A DNA stretch of 64,000 bases, from the NCBI GenBank assembly GCA_039720395.1, contig CM077826.1:33228810-33292809 (forward strand). The letters are read 5' to 3'. Source of the DNA: Liquidambar formosana. Its lineage: Eukaryota; Streptophyta; Magnoliopsida; Saxifragales; Altingiaceae. Below are positions 11,728-24,543 of the stretch, in pieces. Each line of letters starts with the position of its first letter. Position 1 is the first letter of the stretch. The notes below the pieces were generated by a model. It did no database searches. It saw nothing but the letters and a program-made list of their open reading frames with translations, and was not told the origin of the DNA. The translations under genes were made by a program, and so were the position numbers.

Positions 11728-14700
11728 TTATTGCCTTCTGTAAGGATGATACCTTCCTGTCACAGCACCACCACTCCCATATCCTTTACCATTGCCATAT
11801 CCTCCTCCTCCTCCTCCTCCTCCATCCTCCACCACCACCACCACCACCACCATATCCTATACCGCCACCGTATCCTGAAGCACCACCATAAGCACCAGGG
11901 GTACCAAAACCACTAACTCCATATCCAGCACCACCATACATGGGCCCACTAAACCCAAATCCATACCCATAACCACCATAGCCAGGATAAAAACCAGCAG
12001 AGCCTCCACCATAGCTTTCCCCATAACTGCCATAACCACCATACCCACTATACCCACCATACCCTCTACCCACTTTTCCACCATGTCCACCTCTAGAATT
12101 ATATCCCACCACTATAAGTAGGGGCATCATGGCCCAAGGTACCATACGGCTTTGCAGCACTACCATTATAATCACTACCACCTCTTTTTGGTTCAGCCTT
12201 CTTGATTTCCACCTAATGTTTTATGTCAAAATGCTCAACTTATAAACAGTTCACCTTGTAAAGCATATAGAACAGCATAAGGGATTTCAACTTCAAATGA
12301 GTTTTATCTTACCTCTTTGCCACCAAGTTCATGTGTTTTAACCTCAGAAAAAATCTTTTCAACAGTATCTTCACTATTGAAGGTGACGAACCCAAAGCCC
12401 CTAGACCGCCCAGTTTTATGATCCATCATAATCTGCTGCTCAGCAATGCTACCATAGAAAGAGAAGTATTCCTTCAACTCATCTGCAATGTCAAAAATAT
12501 ATTTAATAGAGAATCGATTTCTTCCCATCAAAATTACATAAAAAGAAGGGTTGGACTCTACTACCTTCAGTTAAAGATGGCGGTATTCCACCAACAAAAA
12601 TTTTCTTCGTTTTTGTTACCCCTTTAACCAGCATATCCTCCCTAGGAACTGTCCTCTTAACTTCTACCTAATATAAGAATGAATCGAAATAAACTCTAGT
12701 TGGGTGAAAAAATTTTGTTAACCATCCAAGTGGAAAAGCTGAGGCAAGCAAAAATATCTGAACATATAAATTTATAATTCATTAAAGCCAATCTTACTGC
12801 TCTGCCATCTATAACATGGTCTTCCTCCAAAACCTTATCAGCAATAGCTGGGTCAGCATATGTTACAAATCCAAACCCCCTTGGCCTTCCAGAATGTTTA
12901 TCCATCATTATTACAGAATCTGTGATCTCTCCATACTTGCTGAAGTAATTAGAGAATGTCTCTGAAACAAAATACCATAAGATGCAATGGGGACAAAAGG
13001 GGAGCTGATACAACACACAAGAATAAAATGGAAGAGAATATGGTAATCATGGCAAGATGACAACAAAATGCACAAAGAGGGCTCAAATTTCATATCAATG
13101 ATACAATCTTCTAGTCCCCCCTCAACCCCAAACCCACAACACACAACAAAAAGAAGGAAAACACAAGCAGCAAGCAATTAAAACATACATTAACAAAGTG
13201 AATTATGAGCATCTTTAACAAGCTTCGTGCATATTTAGGATTAATTACAATTTTGTGACGTGTCGCCTAAAACTTTTGTGTCAGTTTTGATATCAAGTAG
13301 GTGTTGATATTAGACTGTTGGAGAACTGCTATAAAAACCAGCAACCTCTATTGGAAGCCTATATAAAATGACCCTCATTATCCCATTAATTTGGGCTCTT
13401 GGTATTAATTGGTCAATAAGGAACGCATGTTCAATGAATTTATTCTGCAATTATACCAACTGGAGAAGTCATGCTTGTGCATTGCTGAATATGTTTGCCA
13501 ATTTCTTTACATTATTTCGACACCAATGTTGTAGTATACGTTCTTAAGGGAAAGCATAGCTTACTATTGTATTTTCCTACAAAAGGTTCATTTTCAAATC
13601 CAAATTTTATGGATTTTGATCATTGATTTGTCATCCTAATCATTTTGGTTCTATTCCACAAACAATCCACTCTGTTTAGAGCCTGCATCTTCCACTAGCA
13701 CCTAAGATTTCCAATATTTTCTCAACATTAATAATGACACTTTTGGGGAAATTTGGTTGCTTCCATGATCTTCAAGTGATAATGCCCAATCAGCAGCTCT
13801 GCTGAGGGGGATGCAACCAAAACTGCTCACTCAACAACCTCATCCTACTTTAAAAGGGCATATGGAAATCATCAGCTATAGAACCACGTTAGCGCCTTGG
13901 GAGTGCCAACCCCCCCACCCCCCCCCAAAAAAAAAAAAAATTTGAATTTTTTACATACAGCTATACAAGCCGATGGTTTTGAGCATCGATTGCAATTTCA
14001 CAGAAATTTCTTCAATGGAAACTTTGAATTCATCAAAGTTGTTGTAGAAATGGCTCTAGAAGAACTCCAAAGGTTCAGTAACGAAGAAGACAGAGAGCTT
14101 GTGGTTCGTGCTTGTAGCGTCTGTGCCTTTTGCTTCAAGGATTGATCTTGATAATGATCTGTATCCATGGCTTCAAGGCTTGCATTGTGAAAGAAGACGG
14201 TCTGTTAGGTTCTATGAGGATTTTAAGGTTTGCTGTCAGAGAGACATTGAATATGTCCATGCATCTTTCATTTTACAGCAGTGTGTATAAGAGAGAGAGG
14301 TGAAGGTTCAAGAAGAGATTACCCAGTGGTTTGCTTTAGGGAACACTTTAATGGAGTGCTTTTTTTTTTTTTTTTTTTTTTGGTTATAAGATTTAATGAG
14401 TGTTAGTGTACATGTCAATGGAAAACATTTGAAATGTAATTCTAGAAACATCCAATTGGGTCTTTAATTTTTTATTCCATGCCAATTGTGGCCTTGTGGG
14501 ATAGGGGATTATTGCTGTGTAAATGATGAAAGGTCAAATTTTTTGGTAAAAAATAAATAAAAATTAATATGAGAGATATCTGTAAAGACTACAATAATGG
14601 TAAATTACAATTAAACTGCTTCTATTTTTTCAAAATTATATATATATATATATATATAGGATGACAACCAGGTGAGCACATGCTGATATATTAGCTTCCT

Positions 14701-14882
14701 ATTGAGGGTTGTACACCGTGCATTAATGGGCTACTGATGAAAGACATTAATTTAATCTAGAATCTTAGTATATTTCTCATTATTGAACGGTGAAAGATTT
14801 TTGGTTCATGGTTCATGCTTTGTCCCCCCTCAAGACAGAATTCCAGTTCCATCTGTGGACATCATGTAAACCAACAAATATA

Positions 14883-14918
<36 letters not shown>

Positions 14919-17438
14919 TATATAGAAGTAGTAAATTTCTATCCTACATTGGTAATATGAAGTACTCATCATAAGATACAAGTCTAGTTTATATTTTTTT
15001 GAATCCAATGCAATGCAAAGAAAACATAATGATTTCATTGTAAAGGGACATTCACACCTAAACTCATGAAGAAATGAAAATAACACTGTTTTTTTCCGTC
15101 GAAGGACTTGAATTTAAAACTCTAAAGCAAATAACAAGTTGTTATTGTCGTAATAATAACACTATAGGATTCCAAATTTCTACTCCTTCCTCCAATTTTC
15201 AACAATCAAAGATCACACATATAAAACATAAATACATAAATAACAAGTTGTTATTGTCGAAACAACTCGAAATGATTAGAACCCAAAATAAAGTTGAAAA
15301 CTGAATAATATATATAGAGAATGGAAAATGGTTCACTGTTGACGATTGCTTAGAAAGCCTACAAAGCTGGAAGGTTTGGCTCGAGGAAAGATATAGTCTG
15401 ATTCTAGGTTTTTGTAGCATAATTTTTTAGGTTTTAAAAGGAAATGACTTTCTCATGTACCATGGACTGATCCTAGGAGATTTGTTCTTTTTTTGGGTAA
15501 AACTCTTGGTTTTCTTTCTATTTGTATGATGCTCGGATTATGATGAATAGAATTAATTAAATTCTTTATTTTGTTATTATCAATTAGTATTCATTTTTCA
15601 AAAACATGACCCTTGCCTAAATTGGATCACACCATTGTACATTTATACAAGGGATAATTGAGCTTTCTTGTTCTTTGATGGTAAATTTTAAAATTATATA
15701 TGCCAAATTTTAATAAAGGTGGGTGTAGATGTAACATGCAGAGTTGGAAAGCTTCTAAGAAGATACATAGCAGGCAAAATGCCCAAAGCATTCAAGCACA
15801 TCCCTTCACTACAACTTTTCAAGGATGTCTTGTACCTGGCCAAATTTTAACTTCAATCCGTTTTGTTAGTTTTGTTATCTCATTTTGCCTCCATTATTTC
15901 AATGGCTGTTATTGTTTTTCAAGACCCAATGTAATATAGAAATTAATTAAGAAAATTTGATATATTCTTTTAAAATAGAACACCTCCTGTGCACAATTCT
16001 ATCTCATGTCTCTATTTTTGTTTTGATCTTTTTTTAATAATAAAAATTAATTAGAGCAACAGCAAGCTGATCACTGGACCATTTAAAAATTTAGATTGAA
16101 TTGAGCCGGTAACTATAAGTCTATAACTAGCAAAATACCTGGTAACTTGTTTTTTCCCTTTAAAAATTTCATTGATTAATTTATGAAGCTTTGAGATGAT
16201 TTATATTGTTGAGATAGCCTTTTAATAATATGTTTTAAGCCTACATCTACATACAAATGGAATATAACTTAAGATAGTTGCACGTGTGCAACAACTAGTA
16301 ATAAATAAAGGTACCCATGTCTTCACATGTTCAGTATATAGGTGCAAAATCAACTTTAATGTCTATATTGGGATGTTTTTGTCTTTAAATAAGATTTTAG
16401 AATTAATTTAGTTATTTCATGCATTATTCCTTAATTAAGGGTAATATAGGCATTTTATGGGTTTTATGCATGACATCATTCATTTCCCTTAGTCAAACTA
16501 ACAGTCAATGGATGGAGGTGACGTGAGTGTTAAATTTATTAAAGTCTCAAGGGAGGTCAATGTGATTTTTAAATATCAAGGGAGTTCAATGTCATTTTAT
16601 CAAGCCTCAGGGAAGGTTAGAGTAATTTTCCCACAGGAAAAAAAAAAAAAAAAAAAGTCCCCTAAAAAATAAATAAATAAATCATTACAAACTATACAGA
16701 AGTAGTAATTTCTGTCCTACATTGGTAATATAAAGTAGACTCATAACAAGATATGAGTCTAGTTTATATTTTTTTGAATCCAATGCAATGCAAAGAAAAC
16801 ATAATGATTTCATTGTAAAGTGACATTCACACCGAAACTCATGAAGAAATGAAAATAAAACTGTTTTTTTTGGCCGAAGGACTTGAATTGAAAACTCTAA
16901 AGCAAATAACAAGTTGGTATTGTTGTAATAACACTGTAAGATTCCAAATTTCTACTCTTTCCTTCAATTTTTCAACAATCAAAGATCCGCATATATACAA
17001 CATAAATACATAGATATGTATGTGTATTACCTTCAGTAGTCTCCCAAGAAACGCCCCCGACGAAGAGTTTTCTACCACAGAAGAAAAACCAGAGTTACTT
17101 TCAAATTCATGCCCTCATTTTTTTTTTTTTTTTTTTTTTTTGTTTGAGTGCAAGATTTCGAAATGAGCCAAGCTCTCCACGAAAATTTTGCCAACACAAA
17201 CACACATCAAGAAAAATCTATAGAAAGTCCTAGGACCATTTTTTTTGTTTTTTGGGGGACAAACTAACCCTGAAGAAGAGTCACGAGGATGAATGGAAGG
17301 CTCTACGTTATCATCAACTGCACTATCTACGTCATCGAATGGTTCGATTTGGCGATCCTCCTGTTCTTCGCCACTAAAGGCAACTAACTCATCTTCAAAT
17401 GGCGTCTGTTCTGCACCAACATCATCATCAACATCCAT
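11728..17438 (-). CDS. hnRNP-type RNA-binding protein, two RRMs plus Gly-rich tail; last exon frame-broken
   Basis: Six exons with GT-AG borders and compatible phases: 17438-17269, 17071-17031, 12961-12798, 12667-12565, 12482-12313 and 12212-11728. The start is the ATG at 17436-17438, opening an acidic N-terminus (MDVDDDVGAEQTPFED). RRM1 spans residues ~57-130 with RNP2 KLFVGG and RNP1 RGFGFVTY; RRM2 follows from ~147 with KIFVGG and RGFGFVTF. Then comes a Gly/Tyr-rich tail ending GRYHPYRRQ. This is the plant hnRNP A/B-like family, which binds nuclear RNA. The last exon (485 nt) is not a multiple of 3: one extra base near 12102 creates a stop at 12099-12101 after ~253 residues, and another near 11815 restores the expected C-terminus (about 376 aa if both were absent). 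Either a recent pseudogene, a truncated allele, or sequence errors in G-rich repeats. Intron 2 is ~4.1 kb and repeat-laden. Confidence 0.88.
13930..14290 (+). other. Coding-like island of unknown origin in intron 2
   Basis: Opposite to the host gene, an open frame of about 70 codons after an A-run ends EDRELVVRACSVCAFCFKD, followed by a second frame. The composition looks less AT-rich than the surrounding intron. I do not recognise a family. It may be a captured gene fragment or chance. Confidence 0.2.
14659..14875. mobile_element. Micron-like MITE, diverged copy, between (TA)n tracts
   Basis: The segment begins GGATGACAACCAGGTGAGCA and then CATGCTGATATA, matching the start of the copy at 56518. 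It is bounded by (TA)n at 14637-14658 and 14876-14914. The 3' part has diverged beyond recognition. Confidence 0.5.
14921..15240. repeat. Intron duplication, copy 1
   Basis: About 320 bp closely similar to 16694-17015, same orientation, including the block GAATCCAATGCAATGCAAAG and the stretch around AACTCATGAAGAAATG. A further repeat of AACAAGTTGTTATTGTCG follows its end at about 15242. Confidence 0.85.
16694..17015. repeat. Intron duplication, copy 2, next to exon 2
   Basis: This copy ends about 15 bp from the splice donor of exon 2 (17031) of the RNA-binding protein gene. It is nearly identical to 14921-15240 over ~320 bp. The duplication does not include exon 2 itself. Confidence 0.85.
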
Positions 17439-17457
17439 GGTTTCCCCTCTCTCCCTA

Positions 17458-17492
<35 letters not shown>

Positions 17493-20332
17493 CCTTCTCT
17501 CTACCTACGAACCTGCAAATGAAGAAAGATTACACATATACATATACACGCTATCCCTACCGCATAGCTTGATGCCGAACAGTTCTAAAACCCTTACAAA
17601 ACCCTAACAACGCCGTATACCTTCCTAGCTAGGTTTTTCAGCAGGGAATTCGTGAAGAGTGTTAGGGTTTTTTAGGAGATTAACACGAGAGAAAGAGAGA
17701 TTTGCAATAGCTGAAGCCCTAGCTCGTGGATGTGGAGGAATGCCGCCGTCTCTGGGGAGTGCTGGGAACGTTGTGTGCGTGACTAGAAATTTTGATCGGA
17801 GTACTGTTCTGCTTTTTGATTTTGAATATGATGATAACGATACGACAAAGTTTATCCTACATAAGTACATATATTTGTGTACAATGAGGGCCACCCGGTT
17901 CAATGGCTTTCACGGGCTTGGCCCACCGTGTTTTGCTTGCATCTACAAAGGTTTCTATTCTATTTTTTGGCAAATCTAAAAATCGGAAAGTAAGTCTCAT
18001 CAGTTTTTATTTTACATTATTTGATAAGTTTCTTTTTCTAGTTAATCGGTTCTATTATTTGATTTATTTAACAATAAAATAACAATTATAAATTAAATTT
18101 AGTGTGATCTAGTTTTTAAAATTCTTAAAATGGCCCTAACTCTAACCCTCTAACTCTTAATTTTTTCTTCTATTAATTTCTATACCCTCTTACTCTTTCT
18201 TTCTTTCTTTTTTTCTTTTTTTTTTTTCTTATTGTTGTTTTTATGGGTATTAAATATCTCATACGGTCATTAGGAAATTAATTTTGGTTGAAATGTCGAT
18301 AAAAGTAACGCTCAGAATAATCTTAATCCTAATAAAAAGATATTAAAAAAATATGTATATCTTTCTGGTGTCTTTTAGAAGAGTTAAATCTCAAAATTTA
18401 TACACGATGGTTGCATACTTCCATTTCACATTTCTAAATCATCTATATACTTGTAATGATGACTTTAAAATATTTACCATTTAACGTGTTGCGTAAGATC
18501 GATATGATACACGGTTGATACTGTATGTGCTATTGGTTTGAAGTGATGAAAATTTCAAACTTCTTTTTATAAATAAATAAATTCTTTAAAATTAATAAAT
18601 AAAGACTACCAATAGATGATTGTATTTTTTTTTTTTTCCTATTAAAAAAGTAGGAGCCTAATGTGCATGGTGTTGCACATGCCCGTGGCCGCCAAGTTCC
18701 TGTTCCATGCTACTAGACAAGTTCATGAATCCTTTACCGTGTAAAGATTCCATTCTCCTAAAGCTTCCTAATTCTTACAAGTCCACTGTGCCCAATGGAA
18801 AGGAACTCAAAACAACTTTGATGGGTTGGTAAATCACGTTCTGAAGAAATTCACTAACAAAACCCAAAAGGGCAGGAAAACAAGAGTATCCCCATTCACT
18901 TGCAACTCTGCAAAAATCAATTGGGTACTTCAAAGAGCATAAAATTTGATGTAAACCTAATTTCAATAATGTGAATCTGCAAAAAGGGTAATGATAAAAT
19001 AAAAAAACAGCCAAAAGTTTAAAAGTTTTGAATGAACCAAGGACTAAGAAATTCATACCAAATAACCAAGGTCCAACCAGTTGCTTAAATGACCCCAAAA
19101 TAAAAGTTATAAAAATAATAAATCAAATCAAATCAAATAAAAAAATTCAAATGGTAGGTCAAGAAACACTCTGGAATTCAAATAAAGTTTTTGAATTGGA
19201 AAGGACTAGTTGAAAATGTTAAGTTCTAATCACCAAAAGAAATGAACTCAATTTGCAAAGGGAAAAGAAACGAGGAAAAAAAACAAGAAAGAAACATCCT
19301 GCATTTAAAAGTCATGGCACGAAGAACTCAAAGGATCTAAGGATGAGTTCATGGACTAAATCTGAAGTTACCTATCAGAACATGTTATTTGCAAGTTAAC
19401 TTTCAAAAGCTACAGTACGCAAATAAATCTAGTACTAAAAGGAAAATTCTATTTATTTATTCATTTATTTCTTTCTTTCTAGGAAACCAACAAAGTAAAA
19501 GGGTGAATACCTCAGAACATGACTGAATCATAATCTTATTTAGAAATTTATATGGCGTTAATCCCCTGTCTTATTTCCAATTTAATAACCCAATTGGTAT
19601 TCCATTTTTTACCCTGCCCATAAGTGGCTTCCTTATAGGAGCAACAAAGTTTGATAATGCATTCAACGATTCATGTATCCAAGAATTCTAGAACTAACCA
19701 ACAGACTGTGGATTCAACTAAAGTTTGATTTACTGTTCATCTTATTCTATTTCAGGAATCTCCTACAGCTGGTGACATGGAAGTAAAATTTTCAAGGTTG
19801 AGTGATAAATATTCCATTCATTCTGATGAACAATATATAGATGTACTAATATTCATATGACCAGTGAAAAATGCTCTAGTATATACATGTATTAAAATGT
19901 TATACTTGACAACGAGTTTATATGTATGATCCTCAATGAATTCTGAAGCGCCTGTCTCAGACTTCAGTAAATCGTATGTCTGCCCATCCATTTGTTTAAT
20001 CATTGAGACCGTTTTGCCTCTCCATAATGTAAGACCCATTCTCGAGGATTGGCATAATATGTGCTGGTCACTTTCAGCATTTTAGAATAGTTAGTAGTTC
20101 TTGCTAGTGTAGGATTATCAACCCACCTTGAGAAGCTATCATATAGCAACAATGTCTCAAGAAAGGAGGAAAATTTGAAAACATGACCAGATAGATAAGT
20201 AAAAGGCAAATCCAGTTTAGGTGACAAAATGTGACGAAAATTTATCATCTAAGTTAATTGTCCTAAAAGTAAGACTTGAGTGTAATGAGATAACAAATAA
20301 TGCACTATGAAATAAACCAATTACAAATACTA
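17439..20332. other. Promoter side of the RNA-binding protein gene and AT-rich spacer
   Basis: The CT-rich and (TA)n stretch at 17455-17492 lies immediately upstream of the start codon on the minus strand and probably belongs to the 5' UTR or promoter. From about 18000 to 20332 I see poly-T tracts and unstructured AT-rich DNA; no frame has coding character. Confidence 0.5.
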
Positions 20333-20556
20333 TATGAGGCAGGATCAAATTACACTTGTTGTAAAACTTTTTACTCTTACACCTCTTAATATCTCTATGT
20401 AAGACCACATTTTTCCCAAGTCCATTGGATTGTGTCACCATGAGAGGAATATCTAATCCAAAAGGGGGCTTGGAAATATGTGGATCCGACAAAGAGATAT
20501 TGAGAGGGGTAAGAGTAAAATGTTTCAAACCAGGTGTAATTTGATCCTGCCTCATA
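20333..20556. mobile_element. Foldback MITE with long inverted arms
   Basis: TATGAGGCAGGATCAAATTA at 20333 is matched in inverted form at the other end, finishing 20556 with GCCTCATA. The outer ~65 bp arms (20335-20399 and 20490-20554) pair with few mismatches, and the inner parts pair more loosely (GACCACATTTTTCCCAAG against a GGATCCACATATTTCC-type block), so nearly the whole 224 bp can fold into one hairpin. Target duplication is unclear. Confidence 0.72.
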
Positions 20557-21176
20557 GCATACAGCCCCAATATTGTCAAATAATACCTAAAATTAGTGAA
20601 GGATATTAGCTCAAAATTAAATTAAAAAGAAGTCTATACTTCCGAAAACAATAAAGTGTACTTGCTGCAGAAAAGACAATATATCGACTGCCTCCCACAA
20701 AACTTCTGCATGGGTGCTTATTGCTTCCTACCTCACTTTGGGGCTGTGTCCCCAAATCTTTAGTCGATTTTGTGAATGATTTATGTCTATAAAGCATTCT
20801 GATTCCTCAAAACTATAAATCAAAATCAAACAAAAGCAATTATAAAGTAGTCATAAAGAGAAACCCAGAGATAGATTGCAATATATATCTTATAATGCGA
20901 TATGATGTTGCTTTGATATTATTTACAGTTGAATCATTGGAAAAGTTGCCATATATATATAAAAATAAAAAATTTGAACAAAACAGGTCAAGAAACGATT
21001 AAAAATGAATATGTGCATGATATTATACTAAAAACATGAAACTTGAGAAGACTACACTAGGTTTCCGAATACAAACCATTCCTCACTAGGTATATACAGG
21101 TACTAACTATTTGATAGGCTATACAAGTACTAACCATCTCATGCATAACATATCCATCCATTCTAGTTAATTGTCA

Positions 21177-23345
21177 TCAATCATCAATTTCTTCGTCATC
21201 ATCCTCCTCCTCGTAATCTTCTTCCTCCTCTTCTTCATCCTCATCGCTTTCTTCTTTCTGCTCCACCTCATCATTATCAACGATGAAGCCCCCAAGTGTA
21301 TCATCATCTTCATTTTCATCGTACTCATTATTTGCATAGATAGTTCTCTTCTGCACGGAATCTTTACTACTTGTGCCCTTGAGGGGTTTGTTACAGTCCT
21401 TTGATCTTGTTGAATATTTGGGTTTCTGAACCTTCCCTAATTTTGCAATTGGCTCCTTGTCATCTTCACTCTCGCCTGTCCAGTCATCATCATCAATGGC
21501 TTCATCTTTCTTCCTCTTTCTCCTCAAACCCCTCTTCTGGTTTTTCTCCAGAACATTATCATCCTCGCTATCTTTTCTAGGTTCCTCAAGGAACCAGTCC
21601 CACTTCTTTATATCATGGATCATTTGGTTGGGATAACGGTCGAATTCATGCCCCATCACAAGAAAACCAAACTCTGCATTTCCCAAAATAACGTAATGTG
21701 TATGTGATTAACCCAAGCATCAGAATGGCATCAAATTAAAACATTCATATAGTCAATGTGCATACTAGGTATCTAATAATATATTAAAGAGTTTACTATG
21801 TCTACAGAACTTCTATTGGTTAAACATAATACAAGTTTTCCTCAAGTCTACATTGTAGATATGTTGGATGGAAAATGTCTCAAGCACAAATTTTGATATT
21901 AGCACCATGAATTATAGAGTAGAAACTTGTCTGAGAACAATTTAGCTGTAGGGCTGATGAATTTAACTGACGATAAATTTGCTTCTATTAGCCCTACTAA
22001 AACAGATGTTCGATGGGTAGTATTTAAATAAAAAAATAAAAAAATTAAAAATTATCAGAGGATGTTATATGGCAATGATATACTCCCTCCTATCCACAAA
22101 GATAAGCCATTTTTGCTACTTTTTCTGTTCCAAAATATTTGTCCATTTTGAAAAGTTAAATTACAAATTTTTTGAAGTTTCCTATATTACCCTTTTTTAT
22201 TTCAATAATTACTTTCAACACAAAACCCAAGACCAAGTAAGAGAGGGTACTTTTGGAAAGATGAAGTTTAATAAATGAGAAGTCAATGCAATGATTGCTT
22301 TTCTTAAACTACGTGTTTTATCAAACTTGGCCTATCTTTGTGGGACCGAGGGAGTAGTACTAGTTAATGAGATTGAGAAGGGGTGGCAATGCAAAACTAA
22401 GACATTTGGAAAATATCATGGGATCTAAGTACTTTGAACTTAGTCAAACTAAGACTATATATGAACAAATTTTTTTAAATTAAAACATGAATATTACAAA
22501 GAATTGTATAAGATATATGGCCAATAACTTTACCATAGAGACCACTTTTCACTATCCTACTTTGACTGTTCTTCGCACATAACGGAGGAAAAACAGGCGC
22601 AGAATGTTACCAAATAGATATGGCATGAGGTACCAAAGTAAGATGTAAGTTCAATGAAATTTCCAAAAAACCAAAAGGAGCGAAAAGGTTGGGCAACCAC
22701 AAGGAAACTTGATCATTTGAATGAGGCATTCAGGAATCAGGAAAAAGAAAGTCTGGAAGGGTAACTGTTTTTGGATATTAAGCTAATTATGAAAAGTCAT
22801 GACTCTAAACTGTGACAGTTTGGACATATTCAACACCAGTGAAGAGAAAGTTGCCACAAGTTGAAGGCAAAAGAGAAAGTGTAAGCCAGAAGAGAACACC
22901 GCAACAGCATTCAGCTACACTCAGAAAACCAAAAACATAAAAAACAAAAAAAAAAAAAAAATGGCCCAACTAGTAGACTGGGTTCTTTTGATCAGTTGTG
23001 AGCTTCATTTATTATAGAGATTAAAAATCATGTCGAATTCCCTTTAAACAGAAACACAATGGCAATCTCAATTATTCTAGTTTAGCAGACCAATGAAGTC
23101 ACTTCATAAGCTCGAATAACCACACCAAGTAATAGGATTTGTAAGCACTGCCCAATTAACCAATTTTCTCAAATAATACAATCTTGTTTTGAATTATTTG
23201 TAATTCCCTTAATTATTCCTTTTTCTATGGGTTGAAATTGGTACAGTCATATACTCATATCTGAATTGAACAAGTCTTAAAGATGTTTTTTGCTGAGTTC
23301 CCAAACTTCACAAATCAGTATCAATAAAAATATGTATTAACTCAG

Positions 23346-23378
<33 letters not shown>

Positions 23379-23931
23379 TATATATGCACTTCTACATATT
23401 ATAATGAAAAACAAGATTGCCACACAAAACAAAGAAAACAAATTAAAGCAAAAGCAATTCAGAAACCAAACCTTTAACAGGGTCAATATCTGAAGCATCA
23501 ATACACTCAAACTCCATATCCTCACCCGTTGCGAACCCACCATTACTACTTCTACTACTAGTACTAGTCTGTAAGCTCTCAGCCAATTCTTCTTCAAACT
23601 CATTTCTCTTCAAAGCAAACCACACAGGGTTCTTCCCAGAAACGCAGAGCCTATCACCAACTTCCATTTCACCTTTCTCACACCTCCTGAAAACCCTAAT
23701 TTCTCCACTTCTGCTGCTCAATACCCAAACTGGATTCTTCCCAATGACTTGGAACCAAGCCCTAGTTTCAGATTCCGGGTCTGTCTGGTTCTTATCTATG
23801 TCAAGCTTGAATAAAACGTGGTGACGAGAAACGGTTTGGTCGTTGGTTCGCAACCCTAGTCCTCTTCCAAACTCTGTGTTGGAACCCTTCTTTAGCTGAA
23901 TCCTCGAACCATCTTCGCCTTCGATCTCCAT
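21177..23931 (-). CDS. FHA domain protein with acidic C-terminus
   Basis: Two exons, 23931-23472 and 21673-21177, joined by a 1.8-kb GT-AG intron in phase 1, give an intact 318-aa protein. I chose the ATG at 23929-23931 (MEIEGEDGSRIQLKKG) because the FHA fold starts at once; an in-frame upstream ATG at 24030 would add an unlikely Ser-rich leader. FHA hallmarks: FGRG at residues 21-24, SRHH at 35-38, then a GKNPVW-type strand. FHA domains bind phosphothreonine peptides, so the protein probably docks to a phosphorylated partner; which one is unknown. After the splice come EFGFLVMGHEFDRYP, a basic RGLRRKRKK patch that could be a nuclear signal, and a long Glu/Asp tail ending EEIDD. The acidic tail suggests a nuclear, chromatin-related role, which is inference. 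Confidence 0.9.
22083..22354. mobile_element. Stowaway-type MITE (Tc1/mariner)
   Basis: The element starts CTCCCTCCTATCCACAAAGA and ends with the inverted TCTTTGTGGGACCGAGGGAG, flanked by TA at 22081-22082 and 22355-22356. About 270 bp, no coding sequence. It lies in the intron of the FHA gene. Confidence 0.92.
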
Positions 23932-24537
23932 TGTTTTTTGAGTCCACTGAGAGAAGGGGGAAAGAGAAAGGTACGTAGAGAGAGGGGAAATAGCGATTCC
24001 GTTCGGTTTGAACTTTGTAGCCTTTCCCAAAAAATAAAAAAAGGGACTTTTGAAGCCAAAAAAATTTTTTTTTTTTTAAAATACTAACTGGGACCGAACC
24101 GATTATGCCTAGATTTGAACTAAGGGTTTGTTTGTTTAGTAAGAAACAAAACTCTCGAAACTTTGAAATTTTCGAGAGTTGAAACTCTCGAGAGTTACAA
24201 TCCTAAAAGTTAGAATTTTGGTTGTTCGGTTTACAGAAAAAATTTCCAAAGGAATTTATGCTTTTTTTCTCTTTTTTTTTTATTAAAAAAAAAAAAAAAA
24301 AGGGAACCTTTAAAAAAAAATGAAATCAGATCCATTGAGTTAAAGTCATTAAGCAATATGACTTAGAGTTAATTGAAGTTTGTTAAAGAAAAAGAAAGTG
24401 GGTGATGTGGGTAATCGCCGACGAAACATTGCTTGGGTATTTTTTATTTTTTTTTTTAAAACTGAGTTCAAAATCAAAGACCGTGACATAATTTTATAAA
24501 AACACATTATTTGTGGGTCGTATTCGAGGAGGTCAGC
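23932..24537. other. FHA gene upstream region and start of a hAT-like inverted pair
   Basis: Directly upstream of the FHA start on the minus strand are purine/pyrimidine tracts likely to be 5' UTR. At 24112-24140 GATTTGAACTAAGGGTTTG faces an inverted partner at 26290-26320 (CGAACAGACCCTAAGTCAAATC), as in degenerate hAT-type termini. AACTCTCGAGAGTT is a perfect palindrome at about 24182. No gene is present. Confidence 0.4.
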
Positions 24538-24543
24538 CACATA

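Noticed and set aside
11786..12181. Gly/Tyr-rich frame as an independent glycine-rich protein gene
   Set aside because: It is the shifted frame of the last exon of the RNA-binding protein gene, joined by a canonical splice acceptor and the family C-terminus.
21171..21404. Plus-strand frame of hydrophobic residues opposite the FHA gene
   Set aside because: It is the antisense of the Glu/Asp-rich tail (GAA/GAT read in reverse gives Phe/Ile/Leu), not a membrane protein.
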